Part shown: positions 31,826 to 41,727 of the stretch, piece by piece
Position numbering within the stretch: position 1 is the first letter of the stretch
Layout: the number at the start of each line of letters is the position of its first letter
Source: Polynucleobacter sp. AP-Melu-500A-A1
GTDB lineage: Bacteria; Pseudomonadota; Gammaproteobacteria; Burkholderiales; Burkholderiaceae
DNA length: 64,000 bases
NCBI RefSeq assembly: GCF_018882125.1
Contig: NZ_JACVOZ010000003.1
Span: forward strand, 248,001-312,000
Direction: 5' to 3'
The notes under the pieces: model-generated
The model's database searches: none
What the model was told of the DNA's origin: nothing
Seen by the model: only the letters and a program-made list of their open reading frames with translations
Made by a program: the position numbers and the translations under genes

Positions 31826-32218
31826 CTAGGCCATTAAAGCTAGATGGGCAATAAATGCTGATCTATTTTCTCCAGCCAGTTTTGCTTTGGCATCTAACCT
31901 AGCCAGCACCCTCTTTGGCAAAGTAATGTTAATTCTCTCAATTTCATCAGATAAAAATGCTGGGTCAATTTCAACAAGTGCCCAAGTCCAACCCTTAAAT
32001 TCTTTTTTCTTTTGTAAATCCTGGAGAGAGCTAGGTGCTGGAATTTCCTGATGCTCATCAATTGCAGTTTCAATCCATAACTCTATAGCCTCCTTAGCAA
32101 GCTCTATAGCCTCCTCCAAGCTATTATCAGCTGCAGAAAAGCAACCGGGAAGATCCGGAACTACTACACCCCAGGCACTCTTTTCTTTCCCAAGCTCAAT
32201 TGCAATTGGATATCTCAT
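31826..32218 (-). CDS. hicB: HicB-type antitoxin
   Basis: The 130-residue protein has the HicB N-terminal partial RNase H-like fold (MRYPIAIELGKEKSAWGVVV, then DLPGCFSAADNSLEEA) and a C-terminal ribbon-helix-helix segment from about residue 92 (RINITLPKRVLARLDAKAKL) that would bind DNA. In this family the first part neutralises HicA and the second represses the operon. It follows hicA by 10 bases on the same strand. Confidence 0.92.
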   Translation of the reverse strand: MRYPIAIELGKEKSAWGVVVPDLPGCFSAADNSLEEAIELAKEAIELWIETAIDEHQEIPAPSSLQDLQKKKEFKGWTWALVEIDPAFLSDEIERINITLPKRVLARLDAKAKLAGENRSAFIAHLALMA

Positions 32219-32228
32219 CTTTTCTCCA

Positions 32229-32411
32229 TCATTTAATTCCAGCTTGCTTCAAAATTTTATTTACTAAACCTATTCCTAGATCCCTTTTAGGATGAGGAAC
32301 CACAATGTGACCCCTTCTCATGGGATGTGTAAACACATGGTGGGATCCTTTGACCGATCTTAAAACCCATCCATCTCCACTCAACTGCTCAATAAGCTTT
32401 CTACTCTGCAT
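32229..32411 (-). CDS. hicA: HicA-type mRNA interferase toxin
   Basis: The 60-residue double-stranded-RNA-binding-like toxin cleaves mRNA when freed from HicB. The conserved catalytic His is in KGSHHVFTHP (His24 or its neighbour), followed by IVVPHPKRDLGIGLVNKILKQAGI, the usual C-terminus. The length is typical. The toxin precedes the antitoxin, the common HicAB order. It starts about 45 bases after the end of comEC, with tandem repeats in between. Confidence 0.93.
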   Translation of the reverse strand: MQSRKLIEQLSGDGWVLRSVKGSHHVFTHPMRRGHIVVPHPKRDLGIGLVNKILKQAGIK

Positions 32412-32437
32412 TCATCTCCCAATATGATATCTTATAT

Positions 32438-32454
32438 ATACACACCATACACAC
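32438..32454 (-). promoter_or_regulatory. Tandem 9-base repeat upstream of hicA (candidate HicB operator)
   Basis: On the minus strand GTGTGTAT occurs twice with a period of nine bases, followed by TATATAAGATATC which contains TATA-like -10 material. The repeats abut the comEC stop and lie 27-43 bases before hicA, where an autoregulatory HicB site would be expected. Confidence 0.4.
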
Positions 32455-34947
32455 TCAATAAATAATGCCCCTATGCCATAAGCGCCCACTCTCTTCCCTT
32501 TGATGCCATTGATAACTTGCCTTCTTTCCCCGCTGAGAAAACCACCAAACTTGTGCGCCGGTATGAGGGGTTTGGGTAAATGGGATATCAAAAGCCTCGT
32601 ACCGCGCCTTGACTGTTGGATGTGGATGCCCATAGCGATTGCGATACCCATTCTGGGCAAAGGCTTGGTCTGGCTTGAGTCGCCTTATCAAAGCCTCTGA
32701 GGATGATGTTTTGCTCCCATGATGCGGTGCCATAAAGATGAGCTCTCGGTCCCCAATGTTTTCTAGCATGACTTCATCTAAGCGTTCCACTATTTCTGCC
32801 TCACCTTGTTTTTCTACATCCCCGGTTAACCAGAGTGAAGATCGTTGATTGCGAACCTCCAATACACAGCTCATTTCATTGGGCTTACTCGTATATTGGT
32901 TTACAAAATTAGTATCTTGCTGCGGCTGCCAAATAAAAAATTCCACTCCATCCCAAACCCAATGCTGGCCAAAGCGGCAGGGAATGCTTGGAATCTTTTT
33001 AGATTGAAGATTTTTCAGCAATGGATTACTTGACGGTAAGGATCCCATCATGGATTGAAATTGAACATGCTCTAGCAACGTGGCTGCACCACCCACGTGA
33101 TCGCTATCGCTATGACTAATGACCATACGATCTAGCTGATGTATTCCCCTCCCCCGCAAATAAGGGAGCAGTATTCTTTGGCCAGCATCATCCTTCTTGC
33201 CTTGAATGGGTCCTGTGTCATAAAGTAATTTTCTATTTTTGGTTTCTATCAACACCGCAGTGCCTTGGCCAATATCAAAAATAGTTGCTTTAAATTCTCC
33301 CGGGGAAATAGATCTGCCAGAGAAAAGATTACTCAGAGGGGTTAGTAATCCAATAGAAATGATCAAAACAAATAATCTTGAGCGCCAACTTTCAACAATC
33401 TCCCCCGGACGAATGACATAAACAATTCCAGCACTTGAAAGCAATAGCGCCCACCACTCTGGCTGACGTAAGCAAATTACTGACCATTTCCAAGTCGCCA
33501 TCCAATGGAGTAATTGCGCAAGATATTCCATAGAGACGTGCGCCGGTAATAAGAGCCAGCGTCCGATAAAGTCAGGTAATAAAGCGCCCGCAATTGCTAA
33601 TGGCGTCACCACATAACTCACTAATGGAATGGCAAAGGCGTTAGCTAATGGCGATACTACTGATGCTTGATAAAACCAATACAAGGTTAGTGGCAACAAC
33701 GCAAGCGTAACAACCATTTGTACGCGACATGCTTGCTTAAGCGCCTGCATCACCCTCTGAGTCCAATGCACTTCCAACTCTTTACCAGTAGGTATCCCTA
33801 ATAAACCAGCGGAATTCCCCATGCCATACAAAATGGCCGCAACTGCACCAAAGGATAACCAGAAGCCAGGTGTATAAGGCGCCATTGGATCAAGTAGTAA
33901 TACAAAAAATAATGCCCACCACCAAATATCAAAAGATCTTGGGTTTCTGCCTGTCCATAATGCGAAAGCAACAACGCCAACCATATACATTGTTCTCTGT
34001 GCCGGTATCTGAAAGCCTGCTAACCATGCATAGATAAATGCCGTCAGAAAGCCCGATATTGCTGCAAGCTTGCTAACCGGAATCAGCAAAGGTAAGGAGT
34101 GTCTACGCCAAATCCCTGCTGCAATTGCAGCGCCTACACCAGCTAACATCGTGACATGCAAACCCGATATAGAAATCAGATGTCCAATACCAGTGGCATT
34201 AAATACCCGCCAATCATCTTGAGCAATCGCGTTTTGATCCCCCATGACTAGGGCAATAATGACCCCAGAGTACCTGGCATCTGCTGGAAGCATGCTTAAT
34301 ATTTTTTTGCGTAAGCCCCAGCGAGCTGACTCCATGCGCAGCTCAAACTCCCTAAGTCCAATGTCAGAGGCAAGCAATAATTGCCCGCTTTTTACTGAGC
34401 CACTAGCGCCAAAGTCTTGATGAAAAGACCAGCGCTCAAAATCAAAGGTATATGGGTTAAGAGTTCCATAGGGGCGCTTTAGTTTGACCTTAAAACGCCA
34501 GCGCTGTCCAGGAATCACTTCTGGAATTTCTTGTGGATTTCTCCAGGCAGGCTGCCAACTTAGATAAATTTTTTTAGGGAATTGTGCTAAGTCTTGCTGC
34601 CCAATTAAAGCTTTATCTACAGTAAATGCAAACTTGGCTCCATCTGGCTTACTTTGCGGTAAAGCTGCTACTCGCCCTTCAATGACTAAGTCTTTACCTT
34701 CTAAACCTTCATCAAGGATATTGCTAAGGCGATTTTCTGCATAGTGTGCATTCCAAGCAAAGCCCAAAGTAAACGTAAGAACCATTGAAGCTATTTGAAA
34801 ATGCCATCCACCATTCTGCCTAGTCAATAAGAATGGGATAGAAAGAATGATGACACCCATACTGATGGGAAGCCATAGGGACGGCAATTGCGGTAAAAAG
34901 AGAAGGAGTGATCCCCCGGCAATAAATGCCGTAATAGCCAAGCGCAC
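32455..34947 (-). CDS. comEC: DNA internalization-related competence protein ComEC/Rec2
   Basis: The 830-residue membrane protein would form the inner-membrane channel for single-stranded DNA in natural transformation. An N-terminal membrane and OB-like region (residues 1-210) is followed by the Competence domain with about seven hydrophobic helices (GIGHLISISGLHVTMLAG is its hallmark) and a C-terminal metallo-beta-lactamase-like domain with HSDSDHVGGA and APHHGSKTSSS. Length is typical. It is cotranscribed after tatD, with a 4-base gap. Confidence 0.95.
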   Translation of the reverse strand: MRLAITAFIAGGSLLLFLPQLPSLWLPISMGVIILSIPFLLTRQNGGWHFQIASMVLTFTLGFAWNAHYAENRLSNILDEGLEGKDLVIEGRVAALPQSKPDGAKFAFTVDKALIGQQDLAQFPKKIYLSWQPAWRNPQEIPEVIPGQRWRFKVKLKRPYGTLNPYTFDFERWSFHQDFGASGSVKSGQLLLASDIGLREFELRMESARWGLRKKILSMLPADARYSGVIIALVMGDQNAIAQDDWRVFNATGIGHLISISGLHVTMLAGVGAAIAAGIWRRHSLPLLIPVSKLAAISGFLTAFIYAWLAGFQIPAQRTMYMVGVVAFALWTGRNPRSFDIWWWALFFVLLLDPMAPYTPGFWLSFGAVAAILYGMGNSAGLLGIPTGKELEVHWTQRVMQALKQACRVQMVVTLALLPLTLYWFYQASVVSPLANAFAIPLVSYVVTPLAIAGALLPDFIGRWLLLPAHVSMEYLAQLLHWMATWKWSVICLRQPEWWALLLSSAGIVYVIRPGEIVESWRSRLFVLIISIGLLTPLSNLFSGRSISPGEFKATIFDIGQGTAVLIETKNRKLLYDTGPIQGKKDDAGQRILLPYLRGRGIHQLDRMVISHSDSDHVGGAATLLEHVQFQSMMGSLPSSNPLLKNLQSKKIPSIPCRFGQHWVWDGVEFFIWQPQQDTNFVNQYTSKPNEMSCVLEVRNQRSSLWLTGDVEKQGEAEIVERLDEVMLENIGDRELIFMAPHHGSKTSSSEALIRRLKPDQAFAQNGYRNRYGHPHPTVKARYEAFDIPFTQTPHTGAQVWWFSQRGKKASYQWHQREESGRLWHRGIIY

Positions 34948-34951
34948 GTTT

Positions 34952-35797
34952 TTAAGGGGCTATTTGAAGTACAGGATTATTGGCACAAAGTGCTGACCAG
35001 CGCGGCAATACTTGCATTGCATTACGCCAGACCGCATTGGCAAATTCTAATTCCCCTATTCCACGAATAATGGCTAACTCTTGTGCAATACGAGGTAGCA
35101 ATGCGGGCTCATTAAAAGGAATTCCCTCGGACCTTAACCATGCAGGTGGAATATCAGGCGAATCCGTTTCAGTCACAATACTCTCTATCGGCAATTCTTT
35201 TAAAAGTCTTCGAATTTGCAATGCACGCTCATAGGTAGCAGCACCACCAAAGCCCAATTTAAATCCAAGAGCAATAAATTGTTCGGCCTGCTGCAGGCTG
35301 CCATTAAAGGCATGAGCAATACCGCCAGGAATTTTTCTGCGGCGCAAGGCTTTTAAAATAGCATCTTGAGAACGACGCACGTGCAAAACAACTGGTAGTT
35401 GATATTTCTCAGCCAAATCTAATTGGGAGTTAAAAAAGAAATCTTGCTGATGAGGATCTAAGCCTTCAACAAAATAATCTAGCCCAATCTCACCAACCCC
35501 GACAAAACGCGGATCAGATAAAGATTCGATGATGTGCTGCTCAACAATATCTACATCGCTCTCTTTAGCCTGATTAATATAGATTGGATGAATACCAAGG
35601 GTATAGACCAAACCAGGCATTAGTAAACCAAATTGATTGACTAGCTCTTTTACCGGAAGACAGTCTGCTGCTCTTACAGTTGGCACCAATAGCGCTTGTA
35701 CATTTTTACTAATTGCAGCATCAACGACTACAGATAATTTACTAGTAAACTCTGGAGCATCGAGATGGCAATGGGTATCAATCCAAATAGGCTGCAT
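34952..35797 (-). CDS. tatD: TatD-family metal-dependent hydrolase
   Basis: The 281-residue TIM-barrel protein has the TatD signatures: the first metal motif WIDTHCHLD, GEIGLDYFVEGLDPHQQDFF, VVLHVRRSQDAILKAL, HAFNG and VTETDSPDIPP. Family members are metal-dependent DNases or deaminase-like hydrolases; the substrate in the cell is not settled. It lies between lolD (11 bases upstream) and comEC. Confidence 0.93.
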   Translation of the reverse strand: MQPIWIDTHCHLDAPEFTSKLSVVVDAAISKNVQALLVPTVRAADCLPVKELVNQFGLLMPGLVYTLGIHPIYINQAKESDVDIVEQHIIESLSDPRFVGVGEIGLDYFVEGLDPHQQDFFFNSQLDLAEKYQLPVVLHVRRSQDAILKALRRRKIPGGIAHAFNGSLQQAEQFIALGFKLGFGGAATYERALQIRRLLKELPIESIVTETDSPDIPPAWLRSEGIPFNEPALLPRIAQELAIIRGIGELEFANAVWRNAMQVLPRWSALCANNPVLQIAP

Positions 35798-35808
35798 GAA
35801 TTAATAAC

Positions 35809-36498
35809 TCATTGAGAAAATGTTGTTAGTACTCCACGCTCTAAATGCAAAATTCGATCGCAACGTTTAGCGCGCAAAGGGTCATGTGTAACGATGACAA
35901 ATGCAGTGCCCTGTTCCCGAGCAATATCAAGCATGAGATCAAAAACACCATCCGCTGTTTCAGCATCCAAATTACCAGTAGGCTCATCCGCTAAAACACA
36001 TGCAGGATTACCTACTAAAGCCCGGGCAACCGCAACCCGTTGACGCTCGCCACCTGAGAGCTCCCCTGGGGTATGTAACTCACGAGCGGCCAAGCCAACT
36101 GCCTTAAGCATCTTGCTTGCACGCTCCATAGACTCGTCGTTACTTAGGCCACGAATGCGAAGTGGTAAGGCCACATTTTCAGCGGCGCTAAATTCATCTA
36201 AGAGATGATGAAATTGGTAAATAAATCCTAGACTGTGATTGCGCAACTGATCTAGTTTATTGACCGACAAATGATTTAAATTTGAACCCGCCAAGATGAC
36301 TGAGCCTGAGCTTGGACTATCTAAGCCGCCCAATAAATGCAATAAGGTGCTTTTGCCAGAGCCAGAAGAACCCACAATAGCCACTTTTTCAGAGGGCATG
36401 ACATCTAAATCAATCGATTTCAGAACCTCAACAGCTGTTGGCCCTTGACCATAAGTCTTCGCCAAATTCCTGCCAACTAGCACGGGCTGATTACTCAT
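35809..36498 (-). CDS. lolD: Lipoprotein-releasing ABC transporter ATP-binding protein LolD
   Basis: The 229-residue ATPase powers release of lipoproteins from the inner membrane to LolA. Walker [17 protein letters not shown], the ABC signature [15 protein letters not shown] and Walker [14 protein letters not shown] are intact, as is the Q-loop region [16 protein letters not shown] typical of LolD. It overlaps the lolC stop by eight bases. Confidence 0.96.
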   Translation of the reverse strand: MSNQPVLVGRNLAKTYGQGPTAVEVLKSIDLDVMPSEKVAIVGSSGSGKSTLLHLLGGLDSPSSGSVILAGSNLNHLSVNKLDQLRNHSLGFIYQFHHLLDEFSAAENVALPLRIRGLSNDESMERASKMLKAVGLAARELHTPGELSGGERQRVAVARALVGNPACVLADEPTGNLDAETADGVFDLMLDIAREQGTAFVIVTHDPLRAKRCDRILHLERGVLTTFSQ

Positions 36499-37759
36499 AA
36501 CGAAGTGCCTCCGCTGGTTGCACCTTAGCAGCTCGACGACTTGGATATAGCGTAGCCAATACAGAAAGGCCGAAAGCCATCAATCCAACGGTAACAACAT
36601 CTGAAAGCCTGACATCCGATGGAAGCTCACTAATGAAATACACCTCACGCGGTAAAAAGCGCACGCGGAAGATCGCCTCTATCGCCGGAACAATCACATC
36701 TATATTTAAAGCAATTAATAAGCCTAAGCCAACTCCTGCTAGCGAACCTAACAATCCAATTGCCAATCCCTGAATTAAAAAGATTCTTTGAATCAGTCCC
36801 GGACTCGCACCCATGGTTCGCAAGATAGCAATATCTGCTTGTTTCTCATTGACAGTCATTACTAAGGTAGAGACTAAATTGAATGCTGCCACCGCAATAA
36901 TCAAAGTTAGGATGATGAACATCATTTTCTTTTCGGTTTGAACTGCGGCAAACCAGTTGCGGTTCGATCGTGACCAATCTGTTATCCACAAGGCCTGTGG
37001 CACGACCGCGGCAAGCTCAGCCGCGACTTCTGGCGCACGTTGCATATCATCAACCTTCACCCGCAACCCTGATGGATCATGGAGTCTTAATAGAGCGGCG
37101 GCATCTTGCCAGTGCATGATGGCCAGTGAACTATCGTATTCATAATGACCACTGTCCACAATCCCAAGGACTGTGAGAGTACGCATCCTGGGCATCGCAC
37201 CTGCAGGCGTTAAATCGCTCTCTGGAACAATTAAATTAATTCGATCTCCTACTCGAGCACCAACAATGGATGCCAGTTGTGCTCCAAGTGCCACACCAAA
37301 ACTTCCAGGTTTTAGGTCATCAATATTACCCGCGATAAATTGCTTCGGTAAATCAGAAACCTTACCTTCTTCCGTGGGAGATATGCCGCGAATCGCAACA
37401 CCACGCATCATATTGTCTCGACTGATTAAGCCCTGCGAGCTCACCATCGGCGCAACACCTAATACATGGGGCTGACCAGCAACCTTCAGCGCTAATGGCT
37501 CCCAATTTGCCAATCCATCAGGAGCGGTAATTTCAACATGAGAGAGAACAGAAAGCATGCGATCTCGCACTTCCTTCTGAAAACCATTCATCACTGAGAG
37601 TACGACGATTAAGGCTGCAACCCCTAAAGCGATGCCCGCCGTTGAAATTCCGGAGATAAAGGACAGGAAGCCATCACGCCTACCGACCGTCTTACGACGC
37701 TTGGATCGGGTATAGCGCAGGCCAATTTCTAGCTCAATGGGAAGTCTCAACATAGCCAC
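36491..37759 (-). CDS. lolC: Lipoprotein-releasing ABC transporter permease LolC/LolE
   Basis: The 422-residue permease has four membrane helices: one near residue 40 ([19 protein letters not shown]) and three in the C-terminal FtsX domain from about residue 285, with a periplasmic domain between. The N-terminal [16 protein letters not shown] is typical of LolC. Only one permease gene is present, so the transporter could be a LolF-type homodimer, as in many non-gammaproteobacteria. It is divergent from the rpfE-like gene, 40 bases away. Confidence 0.93.
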   Translation of the reverse strand: MAMLRLPIELEIGLRYTRSKRRKTVGRRDGFLSFISGISTAGIALGVAALIVVLSVMNGFQKEVRDRMLSVLSHVEITAPDGLANWEPLALKVAGQPHVLGVAPMVSSQGLISRDNMMRGVAIRGISPTEEGKVSDLPKQFIAGNIDDLKPGSFGVALGAQLASIVGARVGDRINLIVPESDLTPAGAMPRMRTLTVLGIVDSGHYEYDSSLAIMHWQDAAALLRLHDPSGLRVKVDDMQRAPEVAAELAAVVPQALWITDWSRSNRNWFAAVQTEKKMMFIILTLIIAVAAFNLVSTLVMTVNEKQADIAILRTMGASPGLIQRIFLIQGLAIGLLGSLAGVGLGLLIALNIDVIVPAIEAIFRVRFLPREVYFISELPSDVRLSDVVTVGLMAFGLSVLATLYPSRRAAKVQPAEALRYE

Positions 37760-37799
37760 AGTTTAGACAATTGAGCGAGCAATCTGATGGAATACTCAA

Positions 37800-38786
37800 A
37801 TGCCACCTAAAATCAGGGGAATGGCTCCCAATTTAAGCTCCTCTCAAAATCCCAGCAATCGCTTTACCCTGATGGTTTCAGGGGAAGATGTCCTGGATAT
37901 TGAGGACTCAGAGGGTATAAACGTCCCCCCTCAAGGCCTACCCCATGAGAAATTTCTTTTAGGGGATCTAGTACCGATTGCCCCGGTACTCTTGTTAGGA
38001 CAATTGAATCAGCCCGTAAATCCTCAAGAAATCATTGCCTGCTTACAACCAATCCATCTTCATGCGACACGAGACCATCTCATATTGATGGGACAAAATC
38101 AGATCGATCTGACGGCAGATGAATCTGCCAGTTTGCTTAAAGCTGCATTGCCTTTTATTGAAGAAGACTTTAAATCAAGCGTTCTATATCAGGGTCAGCA
38201 TTATTGGTTCATTCCTGCAGGCCCATTTTCAAGTTTAGCCACCCATAGTGTTGATCAAGCATTTGGCAGAAATATTGATTGGTGGATGCCGCGCGATTCT
38301 CATGAAGAAGGGGTCGCTAAACGCTGGAGAAAGTTACAGAACGAAATTCAGATGCTATGGCATATCGACCCAGTCAATGAGGCTCGAGAGATACGTGGAC
38401 TGCCGAGTATTAATTCACTTTGGATCAGCGGTATCGGAAAACTAGCAGATCTCCATTCTCCCCAGCTTATTCAAAAATCACAATGGCTTTACGGAGAACA
38501 TCCCCTCCTTGCTGGATTAGCAAAACACTACAACATCGTTCATAGCACTCAAATCAATGAGCAAGCTTTAGGAAATGCCTTTGCCTGGCTAGAAAATCCC
38601 CTGGACGCTTGGCCAATGTTAAGCCAAGCACTGATTGAAAAACGATTACAAGAAATTCTGATCATTGACTTTCCCCATGGTAAAAAACGTGAGCGTATTT
38701 TTACTGCCAAAGATTTGCATCCGAAATCCTGGGCCTTCTGGAAAAAGACAAACCCCCTCACCTGGAAAGAAATTGCTCAGCAATAA
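37800..38786 (+). CDS. RpfE-like conserved protein upstream of recJ
   Basis: The 328-residue soluble protein is of the COG4255 type, called 'regulatory protein, RpfE type' or a phosphoglycerate-mutase-like protein in relatives. Visible features are IHLHATRDHLILMGQNQIDL near residue 97, YWFIPAGPFSSL, RNIDWWMPR and the late block LPSINSLWISGIGKL. The RpfE family lies beside recJ in Xanthomonas rpf clusters as here, where recJ follows after 8 bases. No catalytic site can be named. The start could be ATG 37800 or ATG 37821; neither has a strong ribosome binding site. Confidence 0.7.
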   Translation: MPPKIRGMAPNLSSSQNPSNRFTLMVSGEDVLDIEDSEGINVPPQGLPHEKFLLGDLVPIAPVLLLGQLNQPVNPQEIIACLQPIHLHATRDHLILMGQNQIDLTADESASLLKAALPFIEEDFKSSVLYQGQHYWFIPAGPFSSLATHSVDQAFGRNIDWWMPRDSHEEGVAKRWRKLQNEIQMLWHIDPVNEAREIRGLPSINSLWISGIGKLADLHSPQLIQKSQWLYGEHPLLAGLAKHYNIVHSTQINEQALGNAFAWLENPLDAWPMLSQALIEKRLQEILIIDFPHGKKRERIFTAKDLHPKSWAFWKKTNPLTWKEIAQQ

Positions 38787-38794
38787 GGATTGAT

Positions 38795-40549
38795 ATGAGT
38801 CTTTTCTCTCAACGGCCATTCTCTGATCGAACTGCTAGCTGGTTGCAGCAAGGCGGCTTACACCCCTTATTAGCAAGGCTCTACGCAGCACGTGGTCTTC
38901 AATCCCCTGAAGAGCTCTCATTAGATTTGAAGCAATTACTCTCCCCAATAGAGCTGAAGAACTGCTTAAGTACTGCTAGCTTAATTGCCGATGTCCTTGA
39001 AAAAAAAGAGCCTATGCTCATCGTTGCCGACTACGACTGTGATGGTGCCACTGCTTGTGCCGTTGGCCTGCGGGGCTTGCGTATGCTTGGAGGACCCCAA
39101 ACACTCATTCAATTTCTAGTACCAAATCGTTTTACGATGGGTTACGGCTTAACGCCTGAAGTGGTTGAGCTTGCCTCACAACAGATACCAAAACCAAAAT
39201 ATCTCATCACTGTTGATAACGGCATTGCCAGTGAGGCTGGTGTAGAACGCGCCCGTGAATTAGGAATGGAAGTCATCATTACTGACCACCATCTTCCCGG
39301 AGATCATCTCCCTAAAGCTAAAGCAATCGTCAATCCGAATCAACCTGGCTGCAATTTTCCAAGCAAGGCACTTGCTGGCGTTGGCGTCATGTTTTACTTA
39401 TTAATAGCTTTGCGTGCAGAACTTCGTCAGCGCGGAAAATTTACGAATGAGACCCAGCCTAAAGTAGAGAACTTATTAGATCTGGTGGCCTTAGGCACGG
39501 TAGCCGACGTTGCTCAGCTTGATCGTAATAATCGCGTATTGGTCTCCAATGGTCTTAAAAGAATTCGTGCAGGCGTATCGCAACCAGGGATCCAAGCCCT
39601 ATTTCAAGTGGCGGCAAGGGATCCACGCAAGGCAAATACTTTTGATCTTGGATTTGCAATCGGCCCCAGGCTTAATGCCGCTGGACGCTTAGCAGACATG
39701 ACTTTAGGGATTCGCTTATTGCTCACTGATAACGTCGATGAAGCACTTGCATTGGCCCAGGAACTCGATCGTATTAATCGTGAGCGACGTGTAATAGAAA
39801 CCGGCATGCAAGAAGCCACTCTTGCCCATCTTGCCGAAGATCAATTGGCAGGAACTATGGCTGATCGCAACGGTATTTGCCTATGGAATCCAGAATGGCA
39901 TCAAGGCGTGGTGGGTATTGTGGCCTCCCGCCTTAAGGAACGCTTTAACCGCCCAGCGATTGTCTTTGCTCCAGCAGATGGCGCCTCTGGTGAGGAGTTA
40001 CGTGGCTCAGGACGTTCTCTTACCGGCTTTCATTTGAGAGATGCACTTGATGTCGTCTCAAAACGAGAACCAGGACTGATTCTAAAATTTGGTGGCCACG
40101 CAATGGCAGCTGGTTTAACAATACGCAAAGCAGATTTTGAAAAATTTGATCTTTGCTTCCAGCAAGTTGCAAACGAATTGCTAACGGATGAACTGCTTGA
40201 GAGACGACACATACATGATGGCGCACTCGAACTATCTGAATTTACTGCGGAAACTGCGGATTTACTGGCAGAAGAGATCTGGGGGCAAGGCTTTCCACAG
40301 CCTATTTTTTATGGCGAGTTTGAGATCACGCAACAAAGCCTGATGAAAGAAAAGCATTTGCGATTAATGCTTCGCCCCTTAGGCTCGGGAGTAGTGGCCA
40401 GCAAACCATTTACCGCTGTTTGGTTTAATCACACACAAAGCTTGCCAAGCAAGGCGAAATTGGCCTATCGCCTAGTAACCGATCGTTACCAAGGCCAAGC
40501 CCGGATTCAACTCATGATTGAGGCACACGATGAGACTTCAGGTGACTAA
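38795..40549 (+). CDS. recJ: Single-stranded-DNA-specific exonuclease RecJ
   Basis: The 584-residue 5'-3' exonuclease acts in RecF-pathway recombination, mismatch repair and base excision. DHH-family motifs are intact: IVADYDCDGATACAVG near residue 75, ITVDNGIASEAG, IITDHHLPGDHLP, and the GTVADV block. The DHHA1 domain has GSGRSLTGFHLRDAL and KFGGHAMAAGL. A C-terminal OB fold follows. Length is normal. Its upstream partner is the rpfE-like gene; prfB follows after 35 bases. Confidence 0.97.
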   Translation: MSLFSQRPFSDRTASWLQQGGLHPLLARLYAARGLQSPEELSLDLKQLLSPIELKNCLSTASLIADVLEKKEPMLIVADYDCDGATACAVGLRGLRMLGGPQTLIQFLVPNRFTMGYGLTPEVVELASQQIPKPKYLITVDNGIASEAGVERARELGMEVIITDHHLPGDHLPKAKAIVNPNQPGCNFPSKALAGVGVMFYLLIALRAELRQRGKFTNETQPKVENLLDLVALGTVADVAQLDRNNRVLVSNGLKRIRAGVSQPGIQALFQVAARDPRKANTFDLGFAIGPRLNAAGRLADMTLGIRLLLTDNVDEALALAQELDRINRERRVIETGMQEATLAHLAEDQLAGTMADRNGICLWNPEWHQGVVGIVASRLKERFNRPAIVFAPADGASGEELRGSGRSLTGFHLRDALDVVSKREPGLILKFGGHAMAAGLTIRKADFEKFDLCFQQVANELLTDELLERRHIHDGALELSEFTAETADLLAEEIWGQGFPQPIFYGEFEITQQSLMKEKHLRLMLRPLGSGVVASKPFTAVWFNHTQSLPSKAKLAYRLVTDRYQGQARIQLMIEAHDETSGD

Positions 40550-40572
40550 GAGGCCGGGTCGAATAACCCCCT

Positions 40573-40578
40573 TATAAT
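40573..40578 (+). promoter_or_regulatory. Perfect -10 box close to the prfB start codon
   Basis: TATAAT ends only six bases before the prfB ATG at 40585, so transcription from it would begin at or beside the start codon and give a leaderless message. No good -35 is seen, which weakens the case. Confidence 0.3.
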
Positions 40579-40584
40579 TAAGGG

Positions 40585-41689
40585 ATGGAAGCCGAACAAT
40601 TAAATACTATTTCAAATACCTTGTCTGACCTGCTCACCCGTGAGCAAGCGCTTCGGGGGTATCTTTGACTTCGAAGTAAAGTCACGCCGCCTTACTGAAG
40701 TTAACTCCATTCTTGAAGATCCCACGATCTGGGATGATCAAAAGAAAGCACAAGCCTTAGGTAAAGAAAAGAAGTTGCTTGATGGTGTTGTGGCTACCCT
40801 CACAGACCTCAATACCAACATTACCAGCGCTCTTGAGCTCTTTGATATGGCCAAGGAAGAAAGCGATTTTGAAACCATCGGCGCTATTGAGCAAGATGTA
40901 GAGGGTTACAGCAAGATTATTGGTGATCTCGAGTTTCGCCGGATGTTCCACAATGAGATGGATTCTTGCAATTGCTTTATTGATATTCAGGCGGGTGCTG
41001 GCGGGACTGAGGCTTGTGACTGGGCTAGCATGCTCTATCGACAATATCTAAAGTATTGCGAGCGCAAAGGCTACAAAACAGAAATTTTGGAAGAATCTGA
41101 TGGTGATGTCGCTGGTATCAAAAGCGCCACTATCAAAGTAGATGGTGAATACGCTTACGGCCATCTTCGCTCTGAAACGGGTGTTCACCGCTTAGTTCGT
41201 AAATCACCGTTTGATTCCTCAAATGGTCGCCACACTTCATTTGCATCAATTTATGTTTATCCTGAGATAGATGACTCCATTGAGATTGATGTAAATCCTG
41301 CTGATATCCGTACCGATACCTATCGCGCTTCAGGCGCTGGTGGACAGCATATCAATAAAACCGATTCTGCCGTGCGTCTTACTCACCTTCCAACCGGTAT
41401 CGTGGTTCAGTGTCAGAACGATCGAAGCCAGCACCGTAACCGCGCTGAAGCCATGACAATGCTCAAGTCACGCTTGTATGAGCATGAGATGCAAAAACGT
41501 CGCGTAGAGCAAGACAAATTAGAGGCTAGTAAAACCGATGTGGGTTGGGGTCACCAAATCCGCTCTTATGTGCTAGACCAAAGTCGTATTAAAGATTTAC
41601 GTACCAATGTTGAAATCTCCAACACTCAAAAAGTATTAGATGGCGATCTCGATGCATTTATTGAAGCTAGCCTTAAACAAGGTGTGTAA
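40585..41689 (+). CDS. prfB: Peptide chain release factor 2, with programmed +1 frameshift
   Basis: The factor recognises UGA and UAA stop codons. The first frame runs from ATG 40585 through 27 codons to an in-frame TGA at 40666-40668, preceded by CGGGGGTATCTT, the classical frameshift cassette (Shine-Dalgarno-like GGGGG, slippery CTT, TGA followed by C). After the +1 shift the protein continues [14 protein letters not shown] and ends at 41689, giving 367 residues, the normal RF2 length. The SPF stop-recognition tripeptide (RKSPFDSS) and the GGQ motif ([10 protein letters not shown]) are present. RF2 levels are thus autoregulated. lysS follows, as in E. coli. Confidence 0.97.
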
Positions 41690-41727
41690 TCAAAATTAAC
41701 CGTAGTCATTAATAGCAACCCAACGAT

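Noticed and set aside
32412-32660. 82-codon minus-strand frame before hicA
   Set aside because: It lies in another frame of the comEC 3' end and covers the hicA promoter region; no domain is visible.
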